Assembly (NCBI GenBank): GCA_028023455.1
Contig: JAQFVV010012396.1
Span: forward strand, 4,127,656 to 4,191,655
DNA from: Epiperipatus broadwayi
Taxonomy: Eukaryota; Onychophora; Udeonychophora; Euonychophora; Peripatidae
Length of the DNA stretch: 64,000 nucleotides
Direction: 5' to 3'
The notes below the pieces were generated by a model. The model was given only the letters and a program-made list of their open reading frames with translations, had not been told where the DNA came from and did not search any database. Below are positions 50,056 through 61,070 of this stretch, in pieces (position 1 is the first letter of the stretch; each line of letters opens with the position of its first letter). The position numbers were made by a program, and so were the translations under genes.

Positions 50056-51990
50056 AATATTGCATTTTAACAATTATGTATAATATTATACACATGCATA
50101 TTAAAGTATACATGCATTATAAGCAAATGGGGTGTATAATCAAATGATGTCAAATGATAATGTCATCAAAGTCCAGATATTAGTTTTTGATCACTGGCTT
50201 TATATGTAAAAAAAAAAAAATTGGGTTACACATTTATATTTATCAGATACCTTTACTTCTTTTATATAATATATGTATATGATTGAAAAGAACTAATATT
50301 TTAAGACTTTAAATATATATTAATTTATTTGCATAGTTATATAGATATTTCAGATTAACATTGTAATCAGTATTAAATGGAAGAAATATTCCATTTAAGT
50401 AGTCACAAAATAGCATTTCACATCTTTATTAAGAGTAGTGATTTACTGTCTTTTTTTATTCTACAGTCATTTATTTTAAGCACGAGTAATAAATAAATTA
50501 AAGATGACAGTGTCAATAAAATTCTCAGACTATTTTGAATTAAGACATCAATCAGTATATTCATAATGTCTATCTGTAATCAATCATGCTTACAATTGAA
50601 GACCAATAGCATTAACTGAGGTCTTACTAATAATATTTTGCCTTAAAATAAAATGATAGGATTGATAATTATTTAAGATGTTGATGCTAAATATATGATA
50701 TGATATATTATGCTTTGTTTAATATATTATTAATAAATAATTTATATTGTCTATACATATATGCTAATAATGAATTTTAAAAAAAAACAGTACTGTGATA
50801 TTTTAAATATACATACATGTTGTGCATTGGTTTAATTTTTTCAGTCATTTGAGAATATATCAGTAGACTATAGATTTTTCACAATCCTTTAATCAGCTAG
50901 CTAAGAATATGCTTAATATTCAATAAAATGAATAAGGCACCTCCCATCTAGTGTCTAAAACAGAGAAAACCATAAAACACTCTCCAGAAGTTGACTTACA
51001 TGAATAAAATATACTAATTTACTATCTTCAGTGGAGAGATGATAAAGAGACCTCAGTACAGCACTGTTCTTTGTATGACTTTTAGTCATATATTAAAAAT
51101 AATCTTTAAGAAAATCATTTGCCATAGTTACTAAAGCTAAAAACAATGGGAAAATCATGCTGAAAAAACATTCATAGGACTAGAATTATGCAAAAAAGTC
51201 ACATTAGAACCTTTTATGATAGTTTCTTCAATCCTTAAATTAATATTGAGGATTCCATATTTATTTCACATTCCCACAAGTTTTGGCTGATCTGATGACA
51301 TCAATGTGACAGTTTTTATCAATGATAAAATAAAGCTTTGGATGATGCATCTCTATCATATTGAAAATTTATAAAATCTTATATTTTTACTCCTGTTTTA
51401 TATGATTTTTATGATTGTATGTTAAACAAAACACAAAAAATATTTTTAAAAATCTGAACAATTAATAATAATACATTTAAATTTTAAAAGTTTTCATTGC
51501 TGCAAAAACCAAAGATCAATTAGTTAGGAAAAAAAATTACATTATTCTTCAAAATGACCATTTTAGTATTTATTGTCAAGAATAGAAAATTAGAGCAAAT
51601 TAAATATGTAAAATAATTAATTAACATGTTCAACTACTTTAATGTTTTGCTTTGATTCTAGACATTAATTTTAAAAAATTATGGCTTTTAATTAAATAAT
51701 TTACATGTCTTTTTGGAAATACTAATGCCTGTTTACTTGTGAATATCATATTAAATATTATTTTTAAAAAGTATATTAATTATATCATGATTTATATAAA
51801 TTAAATACTAATAACAGCAAAAACAAAAACAGAATTGTTAAAAAGCAATGTTTTTTTTTAAAAACAATTATAGTACTAATATAGTGTAAAGTCTACTTGC
51901 TTAATGAAACTATATATTACTTATTAATGAGCAAAAAATAACTAATTGATAAAAAAATAAATGTTTGCAATTATTCATGAATTTATGGCT
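50056..51990. other. AT-rich intergenic DNA, nothing recognised
   Basis: Poly-A run near 50208; no domain, fold or repeat that I can support. The patch at 50935-51085 is less AT-rich but has no open frame. Confidence 0.4.
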
Positions 51991-52001
51991 CTAAAATATA
52001 T

Positions 52002-52403
52002 TTGAATAAAATCAAAAAAATATTTTGCAATGCAAATAATAATTTATTTATCAAAATAATATTGATTATTAAAAAAACAATTGTTTCAATGGCAAATAAA
52101 ATATATGATGTAGATGTACCACATGTTAGAATAGAATTATTCTACTTTTATGATGCTAAAGTTCCAATTCCATTTTATTTGGTGGGTTTGCTACCATATA
52201 TGATTTTATTTTTGGAATTTTATTTTTTTATGGATTTGCACTGCCTTCATCTGCATTTAAGTTCTTACACATTATTTTCACTTAAAACACCTATTACTAT
52301 GTGTTGTATTTTTCTTTATTTAACAAAAAGATGTCCAAGCTGTTGTTTTAGATTTACAAGTGGCCCAATGCAAAATTGTAATTATGAGATTTTTATAATG
52401 TGA
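52002..52403 (+). other. 133-codon open frame, function unknown
   Basis: The longest uninterrupted frame in the window. It starts with MNKIKKIF, is rich in Phe, Leu, Ile and Tyr, and has hydrophobic runs around codons 17-25 and 55-75 (FYLVGLLPYMILFLEFYFF). It shows no family I recognise. In DNA this rich in T runs, a Phe/Leu/Ile-rich frame is easily produced by chance, and the 3' part lies in a diverged repeat also found near 52780 (see the finding). I lean towards a chance frame. Confidence 0.2.
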
Positions 52404-52564
52404 TTAAAGGAAGCTTATGTGTACATTCAAATATAATGGAAAATATCCAACTAACTTACTTTTATAATAAAAACATATATAAAAACATCTGCTCGATGAT
52501 TTTAAAATATTCTTTAAATGGGTTTCTGCATAATTAAAATTATTACTTAAGAAGTTTTTTGCTT

Positions 52565-52730
52565 ATCTGTGATGGAGTATATCATAAAAATTAGGCATGA
52601 TTTTTTTTTTTTTTTGCTTATTGGCTTTTAGCAATATTTGTATATTTAATGTGTGGTTCAAGACATTTTTTTTCCCAATATGGTTTAAATATGTGAGAAG
52701 GTTGGGCACTCTTGATTTAATACATATTTT
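52565..52730 (-). mobile_element. Possible hAT-type terminal fragment
   Basis: On the minus strand the sequence agagtgcccaaccttctcac, then a poly-A-interrupted gtcttgaaccacacattaaa, resembles the termini of hAT elements (CAG.GGTGCCCAACC... with a following AACCACACATTAAAT word). I cannot find the matching opposite terminus or an 8-bp duplication, so this is tentative. Confidence 0.3.
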
Positions 52731-53705
52731 GTGCATATTTTGATTCACACCTGTATGTGTCTTACTATCTATTGCTTTCACTTAAAATAACTATTGCTAT
52801 GCATTACCTTTTGCTTTATATTTATTTAATAAACATTTTATGCATGTCTTACGCCTTACTTTCTTTTATTTAACACATTTTTATTGTAAAATATATTATA
52901 TTCTTGATTTTATTCAATGTCCACTTATAGCCATAAATTCAAAAACAAATGCGAACATTTCTTTTACATTTGCATTTCTCTATATATTTTATTTACCGTT
53001 AATGTATTTTTTTGTTAAAAAAATGATATTCTGGAAAATAAATTATTTTATTGCAAAAGTTTTTTTTTTTTTTTGCTTTCGGTTAATACTCTTTCATAGC
53101 CACAAATTCAAGAATAAATGTAGTTATTTCATTTTTTTATTGATTAATATTTTTTTTATTAGTGATTACTAAATGAATTCATAAAGTGGGATATGTCATA
53201 TACAATATTAGAACCAAATCTATTGCAGTAAAATGCTAAAATTTTATCTTTCACATATATATATAAATTTGAAAAGTTTTATTTAACACCATCACACTTT
53301 AAACAAATAAATATAGACATGAAAAAAAAAAGATAAATGATCTTTAAAATGCATTATTATTGACACAGCATTGTCTGCTGCCAGATGTTATCTGAAATAC
53401 ATGACATAGACTAAGTAATTATGCTGATTGTACAGAAATGCATTTTTAAATCATTTGCCATTTCTTGGTGAAGCATGTATTATTAAGCAGAACATTTAAG
53501 TTATGTATATATATTCTATTGTTCTTGTATGAAAAAAAATGATATTAAAATATCTTTATGTATGGATTTTTTAAAACGAGTCATACGGTAAATTTATCAA
53601 GCATGAGTTACATTTGGGCACCTATTAATTTGGTATACCAGCATTTTATATTTTATATACCAAGTATTAGTCAATAACAAAAGAAACAAAATAATTTATT
53701 TAAAA

Positions 53706-53799
53706 TAACAACAACAATAACAACAACAACAACAATAATAATAATAATAATAATAATGATGATGATGATGATAATAATAATAATAATAATAATAATATC
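53706..53799. repeat. (AAC)n(AAT)n(GAT)n(AAT)n compound microsatellite
   Basis: Successive runs of AAC, AAT, ATG and AAT trinucleotides without other sequence between them. Confidence 0.9.
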
Positions 53800-55225
53800 A
53801 TCATTATAATAGCTATCAATATTTAAATTCATATATCAAAATCAACAAATGCATGTATGATTTTGCCAAACCAAACCAAGCTATCCTTCATCTCAACATA
53901 TAGTTACACTATAAACTATGCACTGAGAATTATAAGTCTAAGCAATGGGTGAAATTCTGTTAAATATAAGATTAACTCACTTCTATAATATTCTAAGTAA
54001 TGGCATAAAAATAACTATTCTTAAAACTTCATATATACAATATTTATATACTAATTCATCATTATAGTTGTATTTATAAAATGATATTACCCTTGATCAT
54101 CAAAATATTTAGTACAAAAATGAAGCATAGAAGATTTATAACTGTAAATAATCACCAATATCAAGCAAAACACATCAACTAACAATATTTCAACTACTAA
54201 TACACACAGCATTGGCCAAATCCCATATATAAAATAAATATTTATTACCATTTAAGCAATCATAAATTTAAATTTGTAAATATCATTAAGTAGCATAGAT
54301 TAAATATTTTATAATGTGTACTGAAATATGACATCTATAACTAAAAATAAATTATAATTTATCATATCTATATGGTTTTTAAATATTACAGTAAAATGGT
54401 TTGAAAATATTAACTTGCATATACATTTTATAAATATAAATATTGATCATTACAATATTTAAGAACTGTTGAATTATAAATAATTAAAATCAGTATAAAA
54501 TAATTATATAAAAACATTATACATTTTTAAAAAATATTTAATAAAGTTTTATAAATTGTCTTGCCTTGAAAATTTAATATTCTTCTGCAAATTTAAAGAT
54601 CACAGATTATTGTTTTCTTCATTGTGGTGCTCCATTTGAAATATTGGACAGACCTGAATGAAGTTGAAGAAATCATGATTTTTTGAAGCAGTTATTTATA
54701 AAGTTCTCTTGTTTATTATAGATGAAAATATGAAGGCATAGAGTATCCATTTGAGTCTTGGTTCCCAAATTCTTGGGATAAAAACTATTTATTTACAGTT
54801 CATCTTGGAAATTTAAAATTCAATGTTTTTTTTTTTTTCAATTAAAAGTGCAATAACACTGTTCCTGTTCAATTAATCAGTTTTCTTTTTTTATAAAAAA
54901 TCATTCTTGGCTAATTTCCAACAGAACAATGAATAATTATACAATTTATTTAAAAATATTTTAATAAATGATTATCAGTTCTTTACAATTAATATTTTTA
55001 AAATTCAACAACCGTCTTTCTTTTAAATTATAGTTTAATAAAATTAACTTTTTATTTATAAAAAGAGTGTGCAATATCTTTAAATAATAATAATAACAAT
55101 TTAATATTTTAATCATATTAATAATGTCATATTTTTAAATTAATAAAATTTCTTTCTATACATTTTCTTAATTTATGCACAAATGAAATATATTCCTAAG
55201 AAAGATATCATTTCAATATATTATA
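53800..55225. other. AT-rich intergenic DNA, nothing recognised
   Basis: A long, very CpG-poor stretch with no supported feature. Confidence 0.4.
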
Positions 55226-57430
55226 ACGATCTGGAGAAATTGGAGACTTAACATATCTGCACTACGGGCGCCATCTAGGCATTTGAACCTAGAAAAATTT
55301 ATAGAGTAGGCAGATACGTAAGTCAACAAATTTTTTTTTTTTTTGCATCCGGTCGTTAGCCCATGTCACTAGCTCAGTGGAATAGCAGAGATTTAAAAAT
55401 ATAATATAAGAATATATATATAAGAGAAATAAAATAAGCCACTGCCAGTAATTAACATACAAACATTTATTTATGCACATATATATAAGATTTAAAATTA
55501 TTTTAGTATTAGTTTTACATTTTAACATTTAACATTATTTTTAACTTTACCTTAGATTTTAATTTACATTTTAATTTCTATTATATTATAAGTTTATATT
55601 TTAATTAAGTTCGCACAGATGGGATTATAAAAGCTTGTTTTAATATGTTGCTATAAATCGGTTACATAGATTTCAACGGTCAAAAACATTTCAAAATAAA
55701 CATAAACGATCAAAATACAAAATTATTGATTACTGACAATTGCATAGGGAAATATAAGAAACCCTCTAGTATTCAGCATAAGATACTTGCATTGTCACCA
55801 ATAACTTAAAAGACATCCGAATAAATACATTTTAGATACTCACCGTAAGGTATCATTATTTATCGAATGTCTATATATTTTGATCAAATATGAAAACCCA
55901 AAACATACCTAACCGATAACCAATCCGTGCAAACATCCATAAACAACTTAAATTTAATGCATTTTTGTTTAGGGTCGAGTATGAATAGACTACATAGATT
56001 TGCATTTGAAAATAAAATATTCTATCCCTATTTAACCCTAGGCTAAAATTCGCAGTCAAACTGGCATCAATTCATCTGATATATCGATGTATTCAATGTA
56101 ATACGGAATATGGCAGCACCAAAAAGATTAAGAGAAGACATTGACTCTCATCAAATAGGAATAGTACATCTATCTAACGTGAAGAACAATAAAAAAAAAA
56201 CTCCATAGAAAGGAACTGCGTTTTCCATCTTATAATTCCTTTCATAGGCAAATGGGTGAGTGCGGCGTATATATAAATGATTCTGCCAGTAGCGAATCTC
56301 CGACTACATCTACTAACTACATCAATATATCCAATCCATTGACCCAATTTAACAATGAAACAACTAACCTAAGATTACCCTCCCCTAATATAACTTTACA
56401 AATCTATACAGCCATTCACGCCCGACTTAAGTTTAACATTTATATAATTAATTTAACGAAAAACAAAAATCATGATAAAACTTAAAGAACAAAAAATAAA
56501 TAATATAAATGGAAATGATTTTAAATATATATATAAAAAAAAGAAATACATCAAATAACATTATTAATAAATTAAGTTGGTCAGATAGGATAATATTGCA
56601 ATCATTTAAATATGGAAAATTTTAATTTAATGTTCATTATTTATAAAGTTCTTACGGTTTAAAACAGTTCATCTTTATCCATTGCTTGCTATGAACGTGA
56701 ATTCCCACACCGTCCTAAGATTGGTATTCTGTTGGACAATTTATTTATCCATCTGGAGGTTTTTGCTTTAACTGGTCCTCAATGTAGAAAAACGATAGTT
56801 CATTTCTCTTTCTTTCTTAGCAGAACTGAAGCGATTGAATCGTGCATCTCTTCAATCCCTTCTCCCGCACCTCCGCACTAACACCTATCTGTCACATCGT
56901 AATAATCATAATCACTCCCTAATAATTTCCAAACTTGTCCTTTTATATTACTTTAAAAGATTGACTTAACATTACATCATCGATGTGATGATCCTTTTCG
57001 TTGAGATCCGATTTCCCAATGGATTTATTTCATTTGCTAAAAGTTTCTATTGTTTTCCTATCTGACCGATGTTTTTACATTTAAATGCCCAAGGCTGGTT
57101 TACATTTGACCAATTAAATTTATCATTTCCATTTCTCATTAATTAACCTGTTTTCCAAATCAAAGATATATTTAAAGATAAATTTAAAGATATAATTTTA
57201 TCTCCAAATCTTTTTAAAATTTAGTTTTAAAATACTTTTTCTTTAATAAAGTTTTATTTTAATAATTTTTTATTATCTGTGCGATTTAATATATACGATT
57301 TTAAGATGATATTTAATTTCAATTTTTAAATCTTAAAGAAAATTTTTAAATGCGAACTTTTTAATTTACTTTCATGTTTAATAAATAAATAAAAAAAACA
57401 ATGTAATGAACGTCTGTGCTCGTTACAATA
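55226..57430. promoter_or_regulatory. CpG-rich segment, candidate promoter region
   Basis: CpG dinucleotides appear every few tens of bases here (for example cactacgggcgccatc near 55261, gtgcggcgtat near 56258, cacgcccgac near 56417, cccgcacctccgcac near 56863), while the surrounding 10 kb has almost none and TpG/CpA dominate. G+C rises only slightly. In a genome with CpG depletion from methylation, such a segment is usually unmethylated in the germ line and often marks a promoter. A start codon in good context and a splice donor lie inside (56110-56250). I did not identify a TATA box or initiator that decides a transcription start. Confidence 0.45.
56110..56249 (+). CDS. Candidate first coding exon, unknown protein (frame broken at an A10 run)
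   Basis: ATG at 56110 has A at -3 and G at +4. The frame reads MAAPKRLREDIDSHQIGIVH, continues LSNVKNNKKK and reaches a stop at 56206. The run of ten A at 56191-56200 is where the frame goes wrong: in the neighbouring frame the sequence continues open as LHRKELRFPSYNSFHRQMG up to a consensus donor (gtgagt at 56251). The amino-acid composition on both sides of the A run is ordinary (charged, mixed), unlike the Phe/Ile/Asn-rich chance frames elsewhere. It sits inside the CpG-rich segment. Possibilities are a real 5' exon with an assembly or polymorphic error in the homopolymer, a retired exon, or chance. I do not recognise the protein. Later exons are not identified. Confidence 0.4.
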
Positions 57431-57439
57431 TATATGCTT

Positions 57440-58198
57440 TAGAACTGCAGGAAATGTTGCAGGAGTTATCAGATGAAAGTAGGAAAGTAGGACTAAAGAT
57501 AAATGTTAAAAAGACAAAGTAGGACTAAAGATAAATGTTAAAAAGACTAAAGTAATGTTTAATCTATTTTTTCAAAATATGAAAATAAAGATCGATTACG
57601 ATGAGTTAGAAGAAGTTAACAGTTACAAATACCTTGATCAGATTATTAATACAGATGGAAACATAATGGCTGAAATTAATCATAGAATTAAACTTGCTTG
57701 GAGTGCTTTTGGTAGAAATAACTTGATACTAAAAGGAAATATGCCTATGTGTTTGAAAAGGAAGGTTTTTAACAAATGTGTTTTACCAGTTCTTACTTAT
57801 GGATCTGAGACTTGGACACTTAATAGAAGAGCAATACAGACTTCAGATGATTTAAAGAAGTATGGAGAGATGTATGTTGGGAGTAACAAGAAGAGATCAA
57901 AAATGCAATGTATGGTTAAGAGAACAAACAGGTGTTACTGACCTCATTGAAAAAATTAAACGATTGAAGGGGAGTTGGACTGGATATATTGCTAGAAAAG
58001 ATAATAGATGGACAATTAAAATCTTAAACTAGATTCCAAGAGACTGTAAAAGACCCAGAAAGGGACCACATGTTAGATGGATGAATGAAATAAGAAAGTG
58101 TGCAGGAGTGATGTGGAGAAGAGAAGCTAAAGTTCGGCAAAGATGGATTGAACTTGGAGAGACCTTCATCCTGCAGTAAATTGATAATGATTGATGAT
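57440..58198 (+). mobile_element. RTE-type LINE, 3' fragment
   Basis: It begins LQEMLQELSDESRKVGLKIN, just downstream of where the FADD box would be, so it is 5'-truncated. A 128-codon frame (57555-57938) carries YKYLDQIINTDGNI, INHRIKLAWSAFGRNN, MPMCLKRKVFNKCVLPVLTY and GSETWTLNRRAIQ, the conserved post-RT segment. After a frameshift the tail reads GSWTGYIARKDNRWTIKIL, PRDCKRPRKGPHVRWMNEIR, then WRREAKVRQRWIELGETFIL and a TGATTGATGA tail. This is the best-preserved RTE piece here and serves as the key for the other copies. A short duplication near 57484 breaks the frame upstream (separate entry). It runs straight into (TA)n. Confidence 0.85.
57484..57547. repeat. 32-bp tandem duplication inside the RTE
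   Basis: aaagtaggactaaagataaa... occurs at 57484 and at 57516. The 32-bp period is not a multiple of three, so the duplication shifts the reading frame of the LINE. Confidence 0.85.
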
Positions 58199-58237
58199 TA
58201 TATATATATATATATATATATATATAGCATTAATTTA

Positions 58238-58275
<38 letters not shown>

Positions 58276-58290
58276 CACTAAATTAATGCT
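58199..58290. repeat. (TA)n tracts in a short inverted repeat
   Basis: Two (TA)n tracts (about 58199-58225 and 58240-58271) flank agcattaatttagt (58226-58239), whose perfect inverse actaaattaatgct is at 58277-58290. The structure can form a TA-rich hairpin. Confidence 0.85.
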
Positions 58291-58489
58291 CTAACACTAG
58301 GTTATTAAATTAATGAAATATTCTCAATCCATAGCACAGATTAAACTTTTTATGAGAAAAAATGGATCATCCCATATAAATTAATTTAGGCAAAGATAGC
58401 CTATTCTTTTCTTTCAAGCTTTATTTTGTGCTTTGGATTGAGAATATTTGATTTACTTAATAAACCAGTGTTAGGGTATTAATCTAGGG
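58278..58489. mobile_element. Fold-back element, ~68-bp arms
   Basis: The left arm (ctaaattaatgctctaacac..., gaaatattctcaatccatagcac) is repeated inverted at about 58424-58489 (gtgctttggattgagaatat, ccagtgttagggtattaatctaggg). The arms are diverged. The element abuts the (TA)n tract. MITE-like, no gene. Confidence 0.65.
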
Positions 58490-59355
58490 TGTATATATAT
58501 GTATATTGCAATGGTCATATTTTTGTGATTTTTCTTTTCTTTCTAATTAATTTAAATGGATGCCACCAGGCTCTATAAGAACCTGGAGATCATTTTTTCC
58601 ATTTAACCTTATTACTTTATTCAATATTGAAAATGTTTTAATTTTGGCCTTATTTTGATTAATTTAAGGTTGTCACTGAAAAATTTTATGTCCAGCATAT
58701 ATCAGGAGTTTATTATTTTTCCTGAGCTTTGAAAGAATGAATTATCAATAAAAACAATCACAAGATAAAAAAATTTAAAAAAAATTATTAATTTAATCTC
58801 TTCTCACAACTTCTTACAAAATAAAATAAACTTTACACACACACAACCCCCCCCCTTTATTTTGTAAATTAGATAATAAACTAAATTGTCATGATATACT
58901 AAGTATCTAGTTAATTATTTAAATTAATAATAAGGCAATTCTTACTCTTATAATTCTTATATTTGAACTATGGGTATGTTCACAAATTAAAATCCTACAC
59001 CTGTGGAAACAATATTTCTTTATCATTCAATATCAAAATACTATTATATTTATTTTATCATGACCATTTTACTAACATTGCCATATATATCTAGCCACTG
59101 ATGAACTAGAAATTTGAATGCCCTGCAGATATCATCAATAGCTAACATCATAAGGAGCATACAATAATAATACAAATGATATTATACTTCAATTTTTTTG
59201 TTTATATTAAACATGCACATTCAACTCATTTACATTTAAACTATCCATTCCATAATTAAAATGAGGAAATAAATATAAACCTTTATTATCCTAAGAGATT
59301 ATCACACAAAACAACTATGTGCAGGTATACAGGTTGGGTGGGGCACAAAGGCACT
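58490..59355. other. AT-rich intergenic DNA, nothing recognised
   Basis: A short cacacacaaccccccccc tract near 58837; nothing else supported. Confidence 0.4.
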
Positions 59356-59359
59356 TCTC

Positions 59360-59860
59360 ACAGCAGCACCAAGACACTAAGATAATTAATAAAATTTATA
59401 TGTAAACAAAAATGTTTGTATTTTTGAATCTCTTCATTTTTAGAAATGTGTTCTGAATGTATATAATTTTTTTATTTAAATGTGAATGGAACCTTTTTTT
59501 ACTTATTATCACAATTGCCTGAGCCTCAAGTTCAAGATTTGAAATATACTACATATTTATCCTTAGCATTATGCTAAATCAAACATACCAATGCCATTTT
59601 ATCACAATAATTAATAAAACTTATATATGAATGTTTCAATTTTTGAACCACTTTGTTGTTGGAAACACATTCTGATTATACATATTTTTTATTTAAATAT
59701 AAGAATACTTTTGTAATTTAGACTTGTTGTGACAATTGCTCAAAATATACTTCATATATACTCTACTTTTGCACAAAACTGAACAAGCCAATGTCTTTGT
59801 CACTGTAATTAATAAAATGTTTATGTAAATGAAAATATTGAGATTTTCCAAACATTAATT
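59360..59860. repeat. Diverged tandem repeat, ~200-230-bp units
   Basis: The word aattaataaaa(t/c)tt(t)atat recurs near 59379, 59607 and 59807, each time preceded by caatg/caag...cac.. and followed by aatgtttg/aatgtttcaatttttgaa and a gaaacacattctga/gaaatgtgttctga block and tgacaattgc(c/t). Units differ strongly, so this is old. Confidence 0.6.
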
Positions 59861-60011
59861 TATATAAAAAGTAACACATTATTATTAATCATTTATTTAA
59901 AAATAAAATTTATTTTAAAAATATTACCTCATAATTTGAGAAATTTTGCATGTGAGGAAGTTAAGTTTATCAATAATATTTTCTAGAGTTTGTATGTATC
60001 AGACAGTTTAT

Positions 60012-60080
60012 TCTAGTGGTAGAGTATCCATCTTTGGAATATGAGATCCTTGGAATGATTCTGCTAAGTGGCTTATAAAA
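60012..60080 (+). repeat. tRNA-like SINE head
   Basis: ttctagtggtagagtatcca resembles a D-arm with A box, followed by tttggaatatgagatcct (anticodon-arm-like) and a degenerate B box tggaatgattctgc. It is close in layout to the 5.4-kb copy. Decayed. Confidence 0.4.
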
Positions 60081-60895
60081 CTACATAATAAAATGTATAG
60101 TATGATTTAGTTATTAATGTTTAAAAGTACAATTATATAGAAGGTAAATATATTTTATTGAACAAAAATAAGTAAAATTATTTTTGTTAATAGAAAACAT
60201 AAACAAGTTTTGTGCGAATTAAAAATAACAAAGGGATTTTTAAAACAAAGAATATTATAATAATAAGGTGTAATAAAATGTAAGAGTTTTATCAGTTGTA
60301 TTATTTAAAATTGACCTACTTTAGTTGATCCTAATAAAATATTGAAGGTATGTGAAGAATAAACAATCTAAGTATTAATAAGCATAATAAATTATAATTA
60401 TTAATGATGCACAACAACACATAAAGAATTAAACAATAGTGTAAAAATTTTATTTTTGAAGAAATATAATTTTGATAATAGAAAACATGAATAAGTTTAT
60501 GCATGACAGATTTTCAATGGGTTTTCAACAAACAAAGATTAAGTTTTAATGAATTACTACCAGGAAGTGGACAGGATGGAGCTCATAAAGTGAAGCATTC
60601 CAAAGAATCATATTCTGAATATACATAACATTTGGTAAATAACTTGTATATTATTTAATTACTTATATGATATCAGAGCTGAGCTGAGAAAAGGAGGAAA
60701 GCAGTGCAATAATTTAGTGAGTATGTTTGGTATTGGTTGCTCGTTTAAATCTAATAAAAACATTTATCTATGTAAAAAATTGTCTTATTTGCAGATATTT
60801 TGATACCTGTACTAGAATTTGCACAGGATTGTCAAAAGAATAATATAAAAACTTTTGGAAAAAAACCATTAAAAATTTCAAATTTACTAAATAAA
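60081..60895. other. AT-rich intergenic DNA, nothing recognised
   Basis: No supported feature. Confidence 0.4.
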
Positions 60896-60899
60896 TATT

Positions 60900-61070
60900 T
60901 AAGTAAGTAAAGGGATTTGAACATAGGATTTTTCAGTCTATATTCATACTCTACTTCATCTCAAACAATAAACATACATGACCACATATATCAAGTGTGT
61001 CAGTTTTTGAGATGAAGCAGAGGATGAATATAGACTGAAAACTTCTAAGTCAAATTCCTCTAGTTACTTA
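60900..61070. mobile_element. Fold-back element, ~55-60-bp arms
   Basis: gggatttgaacataggattt-ttcagtctatattcatactc-tacttcatctcaaa (60912-60965) is repeated inverted at 61004-61059, around a ~38-bp centre; the outer taagtaa/ttactta extends the pairing. A related fragment (tttttcagtctatat) is near 24388. MITE-like. Confidence 0.75.

Noticed and set aside
55871-56059. Minus-strand 62-codon frame in the CpG-rich segment
   Set aside because: No start context, no splice signals and no recognised domain; the plus strand has the better exon candidate.
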